Positions 40,385 to 49,112 of a stretch of DNA of 64,000 bases are shown here, one piece after another; position 1 is the stretch's first letter, and each line of letters begins with the position of its first letter. Where the stretch lies: IMG/VR virus record IMGVR_UViG_3300028558_000016, positions 62,001-126,000 of that record; one strand, given 5' to 3'. The notes under the pieces are model-generated. The model had not been told where the DNA came from. It searched no databases and was given only the letters and a program-made list of their open reading frames with translations. This stretch comes from a virus. Both the position numbers and the translations under genes were made by a program.

Positions 40385-41172
40385 AAGCACGAGTTTTTTC
40401 AGGATGGGGTTTGACGGTGTCTCGAGAATTCGATAGACCCATAGATGTATATGTTGATACCGATGTAATAAATCAGGATAGTATTGGAATTAAAATTCTG
40501 CTTCTTGTAGAGCCTCCTGAAATATTAACAAGGACGACAGATTACGCTCTAAACAATTATCACAAGTACGATTATGTTTTCACTTACAATGATAGAGTTT
40601 TAAAGAATTGTCCTAACGCAAGATTCTTTATAGCAAATGATACATGGATAAAAGATGATTATATTCTTGGAAACAAAGCATTTGAAGTTTCTTCTATAGT
40701 TGGATTTAAAGCTGGAACGATAGGTCATAGAATGAGGCACCAATTATGGAATTCCAAAAATAGAATAACAATGCCTAAGAAATTTTATGCGAGCTCTGCT
40801 GGAGCACCTCCAAATACATTAAAGGAAGATATGGTTCTTGGTCATAGTAAATATCCATTATTTGATTCTCAATTTCACATAGTTATAGAAAATGTTCAAA
40901 TGATTAATATGTTTACTGAAAAATTAATTGATTGTTTTATGACTAAGACAATTCCCATTTTATGGGGATGTCCTAATATAGGAGATTTTTTTGATGTCAG
41001 AGGCATTTGTGTTGTTAACAGCGTAGAACAAATAATAGAAACATGCAATGTATTGAATCACACATCATACGATAGTGCAAAGGAATTCGTTGAAATAAAT
41101 CATGAGAAAGGTAAAAAATACGCTAACCTTGATTATAGATTAGGAGAAGCAATTCAGTCTATCTTATCTTGA
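40381..41172 (+). CDS. GT10-like (fucosyltransferase-type) glycosyltransferase
   Basis: 263 residues. The C-terminal half has FHIVIENVQMINMFTEKLID and TIPILWGCPNIGDFFD, matching the GT10 consensus ENS...YVTEK...PVYWG. The N-terminal half is a GT-B-like acceptor domain. GT10 enzymes use GDP-fucose; with the GDP-mannose dehydratase encoded opposite, a GDP-6-deoxysugar donor is likely. Its 3' end overlaps the converging gene by 14 bases. Confidence 0.7.
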   Translation: MKARVFSGWGLTVSREFDRPIDVYVDTDVINQDSIGIKILLLVEPPEILTRTTDYALNNYHKYDYVFTYNDRVLKNCPNARFFIANDTWIKDDYILGNKAFEVSSIVGFKAGTIGHRMRHQLWNSKNRITMPKKFYASSAGAPPNTLKEDMVLGHSKYPLFDSQFHIVIENVQMINMFTEKLIDCFMTKTIPILWGCPNIGDFFDVRGICVVNSVEQIIETCNVLNHTSYDSAKEFVEINHEKGKKYANLDYRLGEAIQSILS

Positions 41173-41482
41173 TCAATCCTCTAAGTCTGTCAGCTTCATC
41201 ATCGTCAAGCAATCTTTTTAAATTACTTCCAAACTCTCTTACATATATTGTTTTTCCGCCATCCGGAGATTCATAAATCTTTTTTTCTGCGTCCTCTGGT
41301 TCCGCTATCATTCTTGTATCAATAAAAATTGCACAAAGATCTCCGTCATCATATTTCTTCTTAAACACTTCGTGAACCTTTAAATAAGACTCGTCTTCAT
41401 ATTCCATGAATAACGGAGAAGGTTCTTCTCCAGTCGACAAGCTTATCATCGACCATATTTGATAAACAGTTACAGTTCTCAT
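41159..41482 (-). CDS. Hypothetical acidic protein
   Basis: 107 residues, not recognised. It has a YDDGDLCAIFIDTRMI strand and an acidic DDDEADRLRG C-terminal helix. It overlaps the stop of gmd by four bases and is last in the GDP-sugar operon. Confidence 0.45.
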   Translation of the reverse strand: MRTVTVYQIWSMISLSTGEEPSPLFMEYEDESYLKVHEVFKKKYDDGDLCAIFIDTRMIAEPEDAEKKIYESPDGGKTIYVREFGSNLKRLLDDDEADRLRGLIKIR

Positions 41483-42471
41483 CTATGTGATTGTTTTCCT
41501 TGTAATACATCCATCCAGTGATCGCACATCTCATGCATCATCTCAACGAATGTGTAGGTTGGTTTCCAACCAAGAGCTGTTCTTATTTTAGTAGAGTCTC
41601 CTTTCAAATAAGGAAGTTCTTCTGGTCTTAAAAATTTATCGTTTTGTACAACATAATCTTTGTAATCTAATCCAAGGTAGTTGAACACAACATCACACAT
41701 TTCTCTTACCGAATGTGTCTCCATCGTCGACACAACGAAATCATCGGCAACATCATGTTTCATCATTGCGTGCATTGCTTTTACGTAATCCTTAGAATGT
41801 CCCCAATCCCTGAATGAATCCATGTTACCCATTTCTAATTTGGTTTGCTTTCCAAGTTTTATCATGCAAGCTCCCTTGACAACTTTGTTGGTCACAAAGT
41901 TTGAACCTCTTCTTGGCGATTCATGATTGAATAATATTCCATTTACTGCATGAAGCTTGTAAGCTCTTCTGTAATGTCTTACAACGTTATATCCAAAAAC
42001 TTTTGAGCAGCCATAAGGAGAAACAGGATTCATGACAGTTGTTTCTCTTTGAAATCCATCTGAGTCAACCGTTAATCCAAACATCTCAGATGAACTTGCT
42101 TGGTAGAATTTTGCGTTTGGGCAAATTCTCTTATAAGCTTCTAACATATTAATAACTCCGACTGCATTTGTTTGTACAGTAAATTGTGGAATGTCAAAAC
42201 TTATTCTCACGTGGCTTTGCGCTCCTATATTATAAATCTCATCTGGTTTTATTTCTGTCAATAGTTTTTCTATTGACGTTTGATCCATTAAATCTCCGTA
42301 AAAAACGTTTATCTTGTCTTGAATCAATTCAAGTCTTGATTGTTGATTTTCGGGAACAGAATTTCTTCTTACCATTCCATAAACCTCGTAACCGAGATCC
42401 AATAAATATTCGGCGAGGTAACTTCCGTCTTGTCCGCCAATTCCAGTGATGAATGCTTTTTTAGCTTGCAT
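41479..42471 (-). CDS. gmd: GDP-mannose 4,6-dehydratase
   Basis: 330 residues from ATG 42471 (the longer frame starts with TTG). ITGIGGQDGSYLAEYLL is the NAD(P)-binding Rossmann motif with the GxxGQDG form specific to this family, SSSEMFG holds the catalytic Ser/Thr-Glu pair and YGCSK the Tyr-Lys pair; VRRNS and NHESPRRG are further Gmd motifs. It converts GDP-D-mannose to GDP-4-keto-6-deoxy-D-mannose. The next enzymes for perosamine-type sugars lie directly upstream in the same operon; a GDP-fucose synthase is not in the window. Confidence 0.95.
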   Translation of the reverse strand: MQAKKAFITGIGGQDGSYLAEYLLDLGYEVYGMVRRNSVPENQQSRLELIQDKINVFYGDLMDQTSIEKLLTEIKPDEIYNIGAQSHVRISFDIPQFTVQTNAVGVINMLEAYKRICPNAKFYQASSSEMFGLTVDSDGFQRETTVMNPVSPYGCSKVFGYNVVRHYRRAYKLHAVNGILFNHESPRRGSNFVTNKVVKGACMIKLGKQTKLEMGNMDSFRDWGHSKDYVKAMHAMMKHDVADDFVVSTMETHSVREMCDVVFNYLGLDYKDYVVQNDKFLRPEELPYLKGDSTKIRTALGWKPTYTFVEMMHEMCDHWMDVLQGKQSHR

Positions 42472-43081
42472 ATTTTTCAAATATTTTCATTTTAGTTAAA
42501 TCCGGCCAATCTTCAGTAACCCACTGTCTTGGCGTATTATTAATTGCTTCTGGTAATTTTTCCAATCCAAGCTTTGCAGTTTCTGGAGTCATGTAATAAT
42601 GATACCCCATTGTGTTTATGTTTTGGCTTCTCCAAGGAATGTTTGGCAACCTACCATCATAGCTCATCTTTTTTAATTCGAGTGCAACATCATCATCGTC
42701 ACAAAGAATCATACCGCCTCTTCCAAGGCTCAAGTGTTTTTGATATTGAAAACTAACACTCATGAATGTTCCTGGAATGTAACTATCTTTTTTCCAAAGA
42801 ACAGCCGCATCAATTATAGTAGGAGTCAGTCTGTAATAGTCAATCCACTTTTCATCATTCCAAACTAAATTAATTCCTAATTTAGTTGCCAAAAACGGAA
42901 TTGAAATGTATGTGTGTTTAGGACAATCAAATGATTTGACATTAAAATATCTCAAGCATAGCTCAATTCCATGTGTGCATGAATCTATTGAGATGCCATG
43001 TTTAGCTCCAAAGAATTTTGAAACTTCCTTTTCAAAGTCTCCAACAGAACTAAAATCGATAGGTTTTATTTTATTTTCCAT
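42461..43081 (-). CDS. Minimal DegT/DnrJ-family sugar aminotransferase
   Basis: 206 residues from ATG 43081 (a TTG four codons earlier is rejected). It has the DegT fold in compressed form: DFEKEVSKFFGAKHGIS, a SCTHGIELCLRYF helix (PLP phosphate-binding region), PTIIDAAVLW and SFQYQKHLSLGRGGMI with the Schiff-base lysine. Typical members have ~370 residues; the central insertion and the C-terminal small domain are missing. With Gmd it would make a GDP-4-amino-4,6-dideoxymannose (perosamine-type) sugar if active. Confidence 0.7.
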   Translation of the reverse strand: MENKIKPIDFSSVGDFEKEVSKFFGAKHGISIDSCTHGIELCLRYFNVKSFDCPKHTYISIPFLATKLGINLVWNDEKWIDYYRLTPTIIDAAVLWKKDSYIPGTFMSVSFQYQKHLSLGRGGMILCDDDDVALELKKMSYDGRLPNIPWRSQNINTMGYHYYMTPETAKLGLEKLPEAINNTPRQWVTEDWPDLTKMKIFEKYAS

Positions 43082-43082
43082 T

Positions 43083-43628
43083 TTAGTATCCAAGTTTTTT
43101 TGCGTATTCCAATATATTTTCTTTATTTCTTATCTTAACCGGTTTAGCCGGGCTTCCCACGTATATCGTCCAAGGTTCAGCATTTTTAGTCAATAAAGAA
43201 TTAGCCCCAAGTATTGCTCCTTCGCCAAGAGTAACGCCAGGCATGATTGAACAATTTACTCCGCATCCAGCAAACTTTTCGAAAGTTACATTTTTTAAAA
43301 TCAATTTTCTGTATTCTATTGGAATTGTTGGTCCAACCAATCCTTCACCAGTATAATCTTCGCTTCCAGTTATAATTTTAGTACCAGCTGCAACGAAAGA
43401 AAAATCCTTTAAAATTACAGTGGTAGTTTTTCCTCCTATGGTGACAACATAAGGAGCAATGTGAACATAGTCTCCTATCTCAACCATCGTTGAGAATGTA
43501 ACTCCATTGTCAATTGCAACATGACTTCCAACAGTACATAGTTGTGGATGCTTTATTATGGCAGTGTCATGTATGAAAACATCTATTCCATAAGTTTTGA
43601 ATTCTAATACTCTTTCGCTGTTATCCAT
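43083..43628 (-). CDS. Left-handed beta-helix acyltransferase
   Basis: 181 residues with at least six hexapeptide turns (IHDTAII, VGSHVAI, IGDYVHI, LKDFSFV, then CSIMPGVTLGEGAILGANSL and IYVGSPAKPVK). This is the WbbJ/PerB-type fold that O- or N-acetylates sugars with acetyl-CoA. In this operon N-acetylation of the 4-amino sugar is the natural guess. It ends one base before the aminotransferase ATG. Confidence 0.8.
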   Translation of the reverse strand: MDNSERVLEFKTYGIDVFIHDTAIIKHPQLCTVGSHVAIDNGVTFSTMVEIGDYVHIAPYVVTIGGKTTTVILKDFSFVAAGTKIITGSEDYTGEGLVGPTIPIEYRKLILKNVTFEKFAGCGVNCSIMPGVTLGEGAILGANSLLTKNAEPWTIYVGSPAKPVKIRNKENILEYAKKLGY

Positions 43629-44037
43629 TTATAAAAGTCTTGTCTAATTTTTGTCCTTCATAAGGTCCTGTTTTATATTCATATACAACAGTATCTTCTT
43701 CTAATATCTCATACGTATGTCCTCCATATAATGTAAAGCTTGCATCGCCTGCTTCAAGAATTGGAGTTGCTATTACTGTGTCATCAATGTCATAAAATAT
43801 ACATTTGACTTTTCCTCTTATCACCACCCAAGACTCTTGGGCTATTTGTTCTGTATATGCTCTTGATTTAGTTATATGCTTATGAGGTGGAAAAGTTTTT
43901 CCGTTTGGCATTTTTAATGTAGCACATTGTATGAAATTATTAGCAGGAACGACTTCTTGTCTTCCTTCAATCTCTGTGAGCCTATTGATAATATGTAATA
44001 GCTTTTCTGGTTCTATTTTTGAATATATTAATTCCAT
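43621..44037 (-). CDS. Cupin-fold protein of the sugar operon
   Basis: 138 residues. Beta-barrel pattern with PPHKHITKSRAY (metal-binding HxH-like motif), SWVVIRGKVKCIFYD and GDASFTLYGGHTYEILEED. Similar small cupins accompany sugar-nucleotide genes and act as epimerases, isomerases or binding proteins. It overlaps the acyltransferase gene by eight bases. Confidence 0.65.
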   Translation of the reverse strand: MELIYSKIEPEKLLHIINRLTEIEGRQEVVPANNFIQCATLKMPNGKTFPPHKHITKSRAYTEQIAQESWVVIRGKVKCIFYDIDDTVIATPILEAGDASFTLYGGHTYEILEEDTVVYEYKTGPYEGQKLDKTFING

Positions 44038-44040
44038 GTT

Positions 44041-44841
44041 TTAAACGTATATTTTTATCCAGCTTTCTGGAAGTATGTCCTGTGATGCAATGCTCTGTTC
44101 ATTGAACCATCTCAACGGTCCAACCACCTTCTTGTTAGGATTTTTATTCAACCATGCCGCCCACCAAGAGAATGAAGAATTCGACGTTATTTGATGATTA
44201 CACATGCTCATGAGAAATAGGTCAACGTAATCTTTTTCTCCTTCAATAAACACAAATTTATCACCTTTAAAATTATCTTTGCACCATTGAATGTCATCGC
44301 TGAATACAACATATTTTTGAACGTCTCCAATTGCTTCCATTCCCTGTCTGAAGTACTCAATATCTTGTACGCAATGGACGTGTTGAAGTTTCAAATAGTC
44401 TCCTCTTCTGACATGAATTGCACAGGTTTCTATATTTAATAAATCAGAATATTTTCCAATAATGTATGCTTTTATAGAATCATTAGGCTCATACATATCA
44501 AGTATTAAATCCCTATTGTGTTTAAAGAATTTCTCGCATTGAAAAAAGCCGCTATAACTTGCTCTGTCTTCGTATGGAATTTCAGCAAACATGAACGGAA
44601 TTGAAATGGTTCTTGACGAAGCAACATTATCTTGCTTCAGGTTTAGGTTCTTGAATATGGTTGCATATTCCTGTGCGTATGTAAGTTTTGGATTGTGGTG
44701 AGTGTCTTTGTTCATCGCATCAAGTTGAGAACTAAAATTAGGAAAGCTTACTTCTGTATTTTTGTCTTTAGCAAAAGATCTCATTGCAGCAATCTGAAAC
44801 ATTATGTTGGCAAGTCCACCTTGCAATGTGCATGTTATCAT
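44041..44841 (-). CDS. GT11 alpha-1,2-fucosyltransferase-like enzyme
   Basis: 266 residues. CTLQGGLANIMFQIAAMR at the start is the GGLGNQMFQ motif of GT11, CAIHVRRGDYL is the HxRRGDY motif, VVFSDDIQWCKDNF and NSSFSWWAAWLN are the third and fourth motifs. Donor is normally GDP-fucose; here another GDP-6-deoxysugar made by this operon is possible. Four-base overlap with the GT25 gene. Confidence 0.85.
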   Translation of the reverse strand: MITCTLQGGLANIMFQIAAMRSFAKDKNTEVSFPNFSSQLDAMNKDTHHNPKLTYAQEYATIFKNLNLKQDNVASSRTISIPFMFAEIPYEDRASYSGFFQCEKFFKHNRDLILDMYEPNDSIKAYIIGKYSDLLNIETCAIHVRRGDYLKLQHVHCVQDIEYFRQGMEAIGDVQKYVVFSDDIQWCKDNFKGDKFVFIEGEKDYVDLFLMSMCNHQITSNSSFSWWAAWLNKNPNKKVVGPLRWFNEQSIASQDILPESWIKIYV

Positions 44842-45461
44842 ATATTTTTAGGTTTCATGAATGATGTATAGTCTTGAAAAACGTTGTGTATGTCGCTGAC
44901 TCCAGGTCTTTGCCATGCGATTGCTGGGTTGAATGTAAAACTTCTCGTTCCGGCGTGAAATTCGGAATATGCAACGTCAACTTGGTTTGCAAAAGCTTCT
45001 ATTCTTTGTATAACTGCTTTTGCCATGTTCAACGATATTCCATAATGACTCGTCGTATAGGTTCTTGTTATTCTGCTTATTGCATTGTTTATTGGTATTG
45101 GAGGGTTCAAATGATTTCCTCCGAAATATAACATGTCCCAATCAGTTGGAATGTTTGCAACATTAGCCTCAAAATATTCTTGAACATTTGGTATGAATAC
45201 TGCATCGTCCTCAAGAACCAATATCTTGTTCCAATTGTTTTCAACCATTTTCTTAAGTATTCCAGAATGACTCAGCGAGCATCCCATCTCGCCTGCGGTG
45301 ATACTTCCTGTTGGTCTTAGTGTTTGTCCATCTACTCCGGAAACTCTTTCCACAGTCAATCCTATTCTATCGAATTCTGCGGTTGACTCAGCCCATTTGT
45401 CTGGTCTTCTATCAAGGTTTATACAGAAAACCTTGTCAAAAAAGTGGTTAATTGCGCTCAT
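44838..45461 (-). CDS. GT25-type glycosyltransferase
   Basis: 207 residues from ATG 45461 (six codons after the first in-frame ATG, which falls in the divergent promoter box). VFCINLDRRPDKWAEST, GEMGCSLSHSGILKKM, ILVLEDDAVF and DMLYFGGNH are GT25 motifs (LPS-type galactosyl/glucosyltransferases). First gene of the GDP-sugar operon, divergent from the endolysin gene with only 38 bases between start codons. Confidence 0.8.
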   Translation of the reverse strand: MSAINHFFDKVFCINLDRRPDKWAESTAEFDRIGLTVERVSGVDGQTLRPTGSITAGEMGCSLSHSGILKKMVENNWNKILVLEDDAVFIPNVQEYFEANVANIPTDWDMLYFGGNHLNPPIPINNAISRITRTYTTSHYGISLNMAKAVIQRIEAFANQVDVAYSEFHAGTRSFTFNPAIAWQRPGVSDIHNVFQDYTSFMKPKNI

Positions 45462-45499
45462 GGTATATATATCAAACAACCAAAATCACAGATAAAACC
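45462..45499. promoter_or_regulatory. Divergent late-type promoter (GGTATATATATC)
   Basis: A near-palindromic TATATATA box at 45463-45471 lies between the divergent GT25 and endolysin start codons. On the plus side the leader contains AACAACCAAAA. It could drive both operons; on the minus side the transcript would be nearly leaderless. Confidence 0.45.
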
Positions 45500-46183
45500 A
45501 TGAGCTACATAGCAACGTTGACACCAGAACAAAGAAATAATATGAATATTATTCTTAACACGTGCCCAAGAAAAGGCATAACAAACACCTTCGCAAAGGC
45601 GGCCGTATTAGCCGTTGCAAGCAAGGAGTGTGAATTGAAATTGCACAAAGAAGCAAGTTATGCACATACTTCCAATGAAAGGATCAGAGCCATCTTTGGC
45701 CACCATTTTACAGGAGTGACTGAAGAACAATTAAATGCAATCAAGGTAAACGATAAGTTATTTTTTAACAAAGTATACGGAAATTTATACGGTAACGGTC
45801 CAGACAATGGATGGATGTACGTTGGCCGTGGGTTCAACCAAATAACGTTTCTTGGAAACTATAGAGCGCTTGGATTGAAACTGAACGTTGACCTCGTCAA
45901 CCATCCTGAATTGTTAGACAATCCACAAATTGCCGCTGAAGCATTGTGCCAATATTTTATTGATCGTTTTCACTCTATAACAGCAGAAGCAATTAATGAA
46001 GACCATACGGCTGACATCAACGGATTCACTAACCTAAATGACTCATTGATAGGAATTTACCACGCTAACGCAGGTTGGGGTAAAAAAATATTCCCAGATG
46101 AAACAGGTGGGTTTGCTAAAGCCAAATCAAGGATAGATGAATTTTATCATTTAGTCTCAGCACCAACAGCACCAACGGCTTAA
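45500..46183 (+). CDS. GH19-type endolysin (chitinase/lysozyme fold)
   Basis: 227 residues from ATG 45500 (the frame is open upstream). AAVLAVASKECELKLHKEASY and ERIRAIFGHHF carry the catalytic glutamate region; MYVGRGFNQITFLGNYRALG is the family's YxGRGxxQLT...NY motif, and a HPELLDNPQIAAEAL helix follows. It should cleave peptidoglycan at lysis. No signal peptide, so a holin is required; no obvious holin is adjacent. Ends in a short Ala/Pro/Thr tail. Confidence 0.85.
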   Translation: MSYIATLTPEQRNNMNIILNTCPRKGITNTFAKAAVLAVASKECELKLHKEASYAHTSNERIRAIFGHHFTGVTEEQLNAIKVNDKLFFNKVYGNLYGNGPDNGWMYVGRGFNQITFLGNYRALGLKLNVDLVNHPELLDNPQIAAEALCQYFIDRFHSITAEAINEDHTADINGFTNLNDSLIGIYHANAGWGKKIFPDETGGFAKAKSRIDEFYHLVSAPTAPTA

Positions 46184-46238
46184 AAGCGTTGAAACATTAC
46201 TCTTCTTAAGGATATAAGAATTGAGTAAAAGTAATTCA

Positions 46239-46715
46239 ATGAAAATAATCCTTGTAGGTCCAGGCGCAGGTGGAAAAGACCATCTAAAAAAGAAATTCCT
46301 TGGAAGAGGATTCAAACAATCTGTTTCGTACACTACACGTCCGCCGAGGACAAATGAAAGAGATGGAGTTGATTATCACTTCATCAGCGAGGATGAGTTC
46401 AAAGAAATGATCGACTCAAAAGATTTTCGTGAATGGAATATCTTCGGAGATCAAAAGTGGTATTACGGAACCACTCTAAGAGAATTCAATGCAGCAAGTC
46501 TTTTTGTGATGACACCATCTGGAATACGTGCATTGTCGACTCAAGAACGAAAAGAATGTTTTGTTATTTACATTGACATACCGGAAGAAGTGAGAAGAGA
46601 ACGATTAAAAGCAAGACAGGACGCAGATGATCCTGAGAGGCGAATTAGAACAGACATCGAAGACTTCAAAGACTTCAAAGATTATGACATGAGGGTTACG
46701 AATCCTGATTTTTGA
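46239..46715 (+). CDS. Guanylate kinase-like protein
   Basis: 158 residues from ATG 46239 (TTG 46221 is an alternative). The GMP-binding region is clear: SVSYTTRPPRTNERDGVDYHFISEDEF is the guanylate kinase core, then FREW and YYGTT. The P-loop is GPGAGGKDHL: the Ser/Thr after the lysine is Asp, seen in few kinases. The C-terminus is shortened (~190 residues usual). GMP/dGMP phosphorylation is likely but the P-loop change may alter the phosphate donor site. Confidence 0.75.
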   Translation: MKIILVGPGAGGKDHLKKKFLGRGFKQSVSYTTRPPRTNERDGVDYHFISEDEFKEMIDSKDFREWNIFGDQKWYYGTTLREFNAASLFVMTPSGIRALSTQERKECFVIYIDIPEEVRRERLKARQDADDPERRIRTDIEDFKDFKDYDMRVTNPDF

Positions 46716-46737
46716 TAACATAAAAACTTCCCCACTC

Positions 46738-47310
46738 ATGTGGTTTAAAAATTTATTCAAAAAGAAAAAGAAAATGATTTCAGCAGACAAAATAGAGGAT
46801 CTTAAGGCATATCTGTCTGGCTTCTCTAAATACCAATGGTTAAAATCCGAGAGAGCTGGAGCCATCACTGAATTTCTAAATGTCGCCATCGAACAAGATG
46901 GGTCTGTCATGGTGGAATTTGCAGATGGCAGCAGGTGTAAGTATGAGCTCATGAACGAATTTCTTATTAAAACCAACAATGAACATGAATTGCTTGATGT
47001 GGAACCTCCTGCAAATGCTCCTGTTGGAGAACAGAAGACTAACACGAATATAAGCAACGTTCAAGTAAGAACTCAACCAAAAGCTCCTGACAATCCAATT
47101 CATACTTTGCTCAAAAAGCAAAAACCAAATCCAGTCAATATTGATATTACGATGGAGCTAAATATTCCATCAGCAGAATTATACGGAGTCATCTGTCAAT
47201 CATTTGAAGATGCTGAAGAAGAGATAGTCAATTATATAGTATCAGGATTGGACATTGATACAATCAAGAACTCCGTTAAGGAGGCGATTAAAAAATATTA
47301 TTCTCAATGA
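46738..47310 (+). CDS. Hypothetical protein
   Basis: 190 residues, not recognised. A basic start (WFKNLFKKKKK) precedes two small domains (13-~75 and ~125-190) joined by a Pro/Asn-rich linker. The second begins with a VNIDITMELNIPSAELYGV strand and ends with helices. It overlaps the Nudix gene by four bases. Confidence 0.45.
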   Translation: MWFKNLFKKKKKMISADKIEDLKAYLSGFSKYQWLKSERAGAITEFLNVAIEQDGSVMVEFADGSRCKYELMNEFLIKTNNEHELLDVEPPANAPVGEQKTNTNISNVQVRTQPKAPDNPIHTLLKKQKPNPVNIDITMELNIPSAELYGVICQSFEDAEEEIVNYIVSGLDIDTIKNSVKEAIKKYYSQ

Positions 47311-48065
47311 TGGAATCAGAAAAGAAAGTTCTTAGCAGCAACGAATATTTCGAGGTCATTCAAAAAGATGGAATGTTCGGAATAGAACCAACCGATCTTT
47401 GTGTGGTCATTATGCCTTTTGAAAGAGACACAAGAGGTCTTCCTAAAACGCTTGGGGTTCTTAAGGAATATAATCCAATGCGTGACGGAAACTATTCGAT
47501 CACTCTAATAACTGGAAGAGCTGAGGGTGAAGACCCAGATGTTCTTTCAACTGCTATAAGAGAATTGAAAGAAGAAAGCGGATATGACGTTCAAGATCCA
47601 GAAAGATGGTTTTACCTTGGGCTTATGACAACCTCTAAAGTTGTCTTGCAAGAACATCCATGTTTTGCAGTTGACGTTACAGGATTGGAAAAAGCTCCTA
47701 AGGAAGGAGATGGCAGCGTGTCAGAAGCAAAAAGCCAATACATGCAAATGAGCGTGAAAGAAGCTTTAAACACCAATGATGCATTTGTTCCAACATTGTT
47801 CATGAAAATATTCAGATACATATTTGGATTTGATATTGGAAAAGAAGAAGAAAATCAAGATGACAAGATACACAATCTCAAGAAAAAGATTGACATCACA
47901 TATTTAAACATTGATGGAGTTCTTGGTTCATTGGTTAGACACGACATACAAGGAGAACCTTACATTGAATATACTGTCAGAGCGATAACCGATGACATTA
48001 ATAGAATACCGAAACAAGTTGATGGAGTTAACATAATAATTAAAATCGCTGAGAGCGAATTATAA
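47307..48065 (+). CDS. Nudix hydrolase with extra C-terminal domain
   Basis: 252 residues. The Nudix box is complete: GRAEGEDPDVLSTAIRELKE followed by ESGYDV (about residues 71-96), giving the metal-binding glutamates. The family releases NMP or phosphate from nucleoside diphosphates linked to X. Residues ~190-250 form a second beta-rich domain of unknown role. Substrate not predictable; a structural or DNA-associated role is suggested only by the small basic genes that follow. Confidence 0.75.
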   Translation: MMESEKKVLSSNEYFEVIQKDGMFGIEPTDLCVVIMPFERDTRGLPKTLGVLKEYNPMRDGNYSITLITGRAEGEDPDVLSTAIRELKEESGYDVQDPERWFYLGLMTTSKVVLQEHPCFAVDVTGLEKAPKEGDGSVSEAKSQYMQMSVKEALNTNDAFVPTLFMKIFRYIFGFDIGKEEENQDDKIHNLKKKIDITYLNIDGVLGSLVRHDIQGEPYIEYTVRAITDDINRIPKQVDGVNIIIKIAESEL

Positions 48066-48067
48066 CC

Positions 48068-48391
48068 ATGGAAGAAAACAACATTTCAAAAGAAGTAGCA
48101 GAACAGGTAAAAGGAATTTTACCGGATGCAAACAAAGTAGAAGGCGGAACGCTTTCTGATTCTATCGATCCTACAAAATCATTGGAAGAAGCAACACAGG
48201 ATGCTGAATCTGAAATGAGCGTTGAGGACCAACAAGCAATACTTAAACAAATATTGCAACAGTCAAAACAAAAATCGACAATGGGTTTCTTGAAGAAGGC
48301 TTCAAAGCAAAAAAGCTTGAATGCTGAAAAGAAAAGGAAATCAAAAAACAAGGCTCAGAAGAAATCAAGAAAAATAAACAGAAAGAAATAA
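48068..48391 (+). CDS. Small protein with acidic N-terminus and very basic tail
   Basis: 107 residues. The first half is acidic (SLEEATQDAESEMSVEDQQ), the last ~35 residues are almost all Lys/Arg/Ser/Asn. Such bipolar proteins bind nucleic acid or assemble as scaffolding pieces. No family recognised. Two bases separate it from the next gene. Confidence 0.45.
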   Translation: MEENNISKEVAEQVKGILPDANKVEGGTLSDSIDPTKSLEEATQDAESEMSVEDQQAILKQILQQSKQKSTMGFLKKASKQKSLNAEKKRKSKNKAQKKSRKINRKK

Positions 48392-48392
48392 T

Positions 48393-48698
48393 ATGGCACA
48401 CTACAATAGAAAAGAGAGAAAGAATCTCGCTAAGAGACTTGGACTTAAAAACAACAACGAGACCACTTCACAAAGGCAAGAAAGGATCGAAAGATCAAGA
48501 ATTGCTGGAAATCAGATACATCAGCAATTTCTAATGCAAGTGGAGAACGATCAGAGAAATCAACTTGTAGAAAAAGAAGCACAAGTATTAAAGTCATTGA
48601 CTGAAAGCGTTGGCGCTGAGGAAGCTGCAAGAATAATTGCAAGCAACAAAGCTGCTGAAGAAAAAAGGAGATTAAAACTCCAAAAAAGAAACAAATAA
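48393..48698 (+). CDS. Small basic coiled-coil protein
   Basis: 101 residues, almost wholly helical and rich in Arg, Lys, Gln, Glu (RKERKNLAKRLGLKNN; EEKRRLKLQKRNK). Possibly a nucleic-acid-binding or scaffold partner of the preceding gene product. Function unknown. Confidence 0.45.
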   Translation: MAHYNRKERKNLAKRLGLKNNNETTSQRQERIERSRIAGNQIHQQFLMQVENDQRNQLVEKEAQVLKSLTESVGAEEAARIIASNKAAEEKRRLKLQKRNK

Positions 48699-48702
48699 TT
48701 TT

Positions 48703-49065
48703 TTGAAAATTATCTTCACGAAGGAGGACAAAAAGGTTGTCCGCAAAACCATTGACGGTTTTAGACAAAGCTACATCATAGATGCTCGAGAGATTATTCT
48801 TGAGTTTGACTATGTTGAAACTCCTGTTATCAATAGTCCTCAGGACTTTATAATAAACAAGGAATTGGAAAAGAAACTTGCGCAAGCTCTTATCAACAAG
48901 AAGAGTCAACAAGTTATTTATTTCCATTACACTCTCTCAGGCACGTTCATAAAGAACATCAAAGCATTTTTTAAGGTGCATGGAATAAGACCTGAATACT
49001 GCATCTTTGATCCAAACAAGGACTCAAAAAAGATTTGGCACTTATTCGACGAAGTGCTTGTATAA
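48703..49065 (+). CDS. Hypothetical protein
   Basis: 120 residues from TTG 48703, the first start in frame. Mixed alpha/beta (IIFTKEDKKVVRKTI; QQVIYFHYTLSGTFIKNIKAFF; PEYCIFDPNKD). Not recognised. Last gene before a two-way terminator. Confidence 0.4.
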   Translation: MKIIFTKEDKKVVRKTIDGFRQSYIIDAREIILEFDYVETPVINSPQDFIINKELEKKLAQALINKKSQQVIYFHYTLSGTFIKNIKAFFKVHGIRPEYCIFDPNKDSKKIWHLFDEVLV

Positions 49066-49067
49066 AA

Positions 49068-49092
49068 AAAGCCTGCATCACGCAGGCTTTTT
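49068..49092. terminator. Bidirectional Rho-independent terminator
   Basis: AAAGCCTGC pairs with GCAGGCTTT around ATCAC, with A residues before and T residues after. It sits between converging genes and can stop transcription from both sides. Confidence 0.9.
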
Positions 49093-49112
49093 CTTTTCCA
49101 TAATTTACCGGT

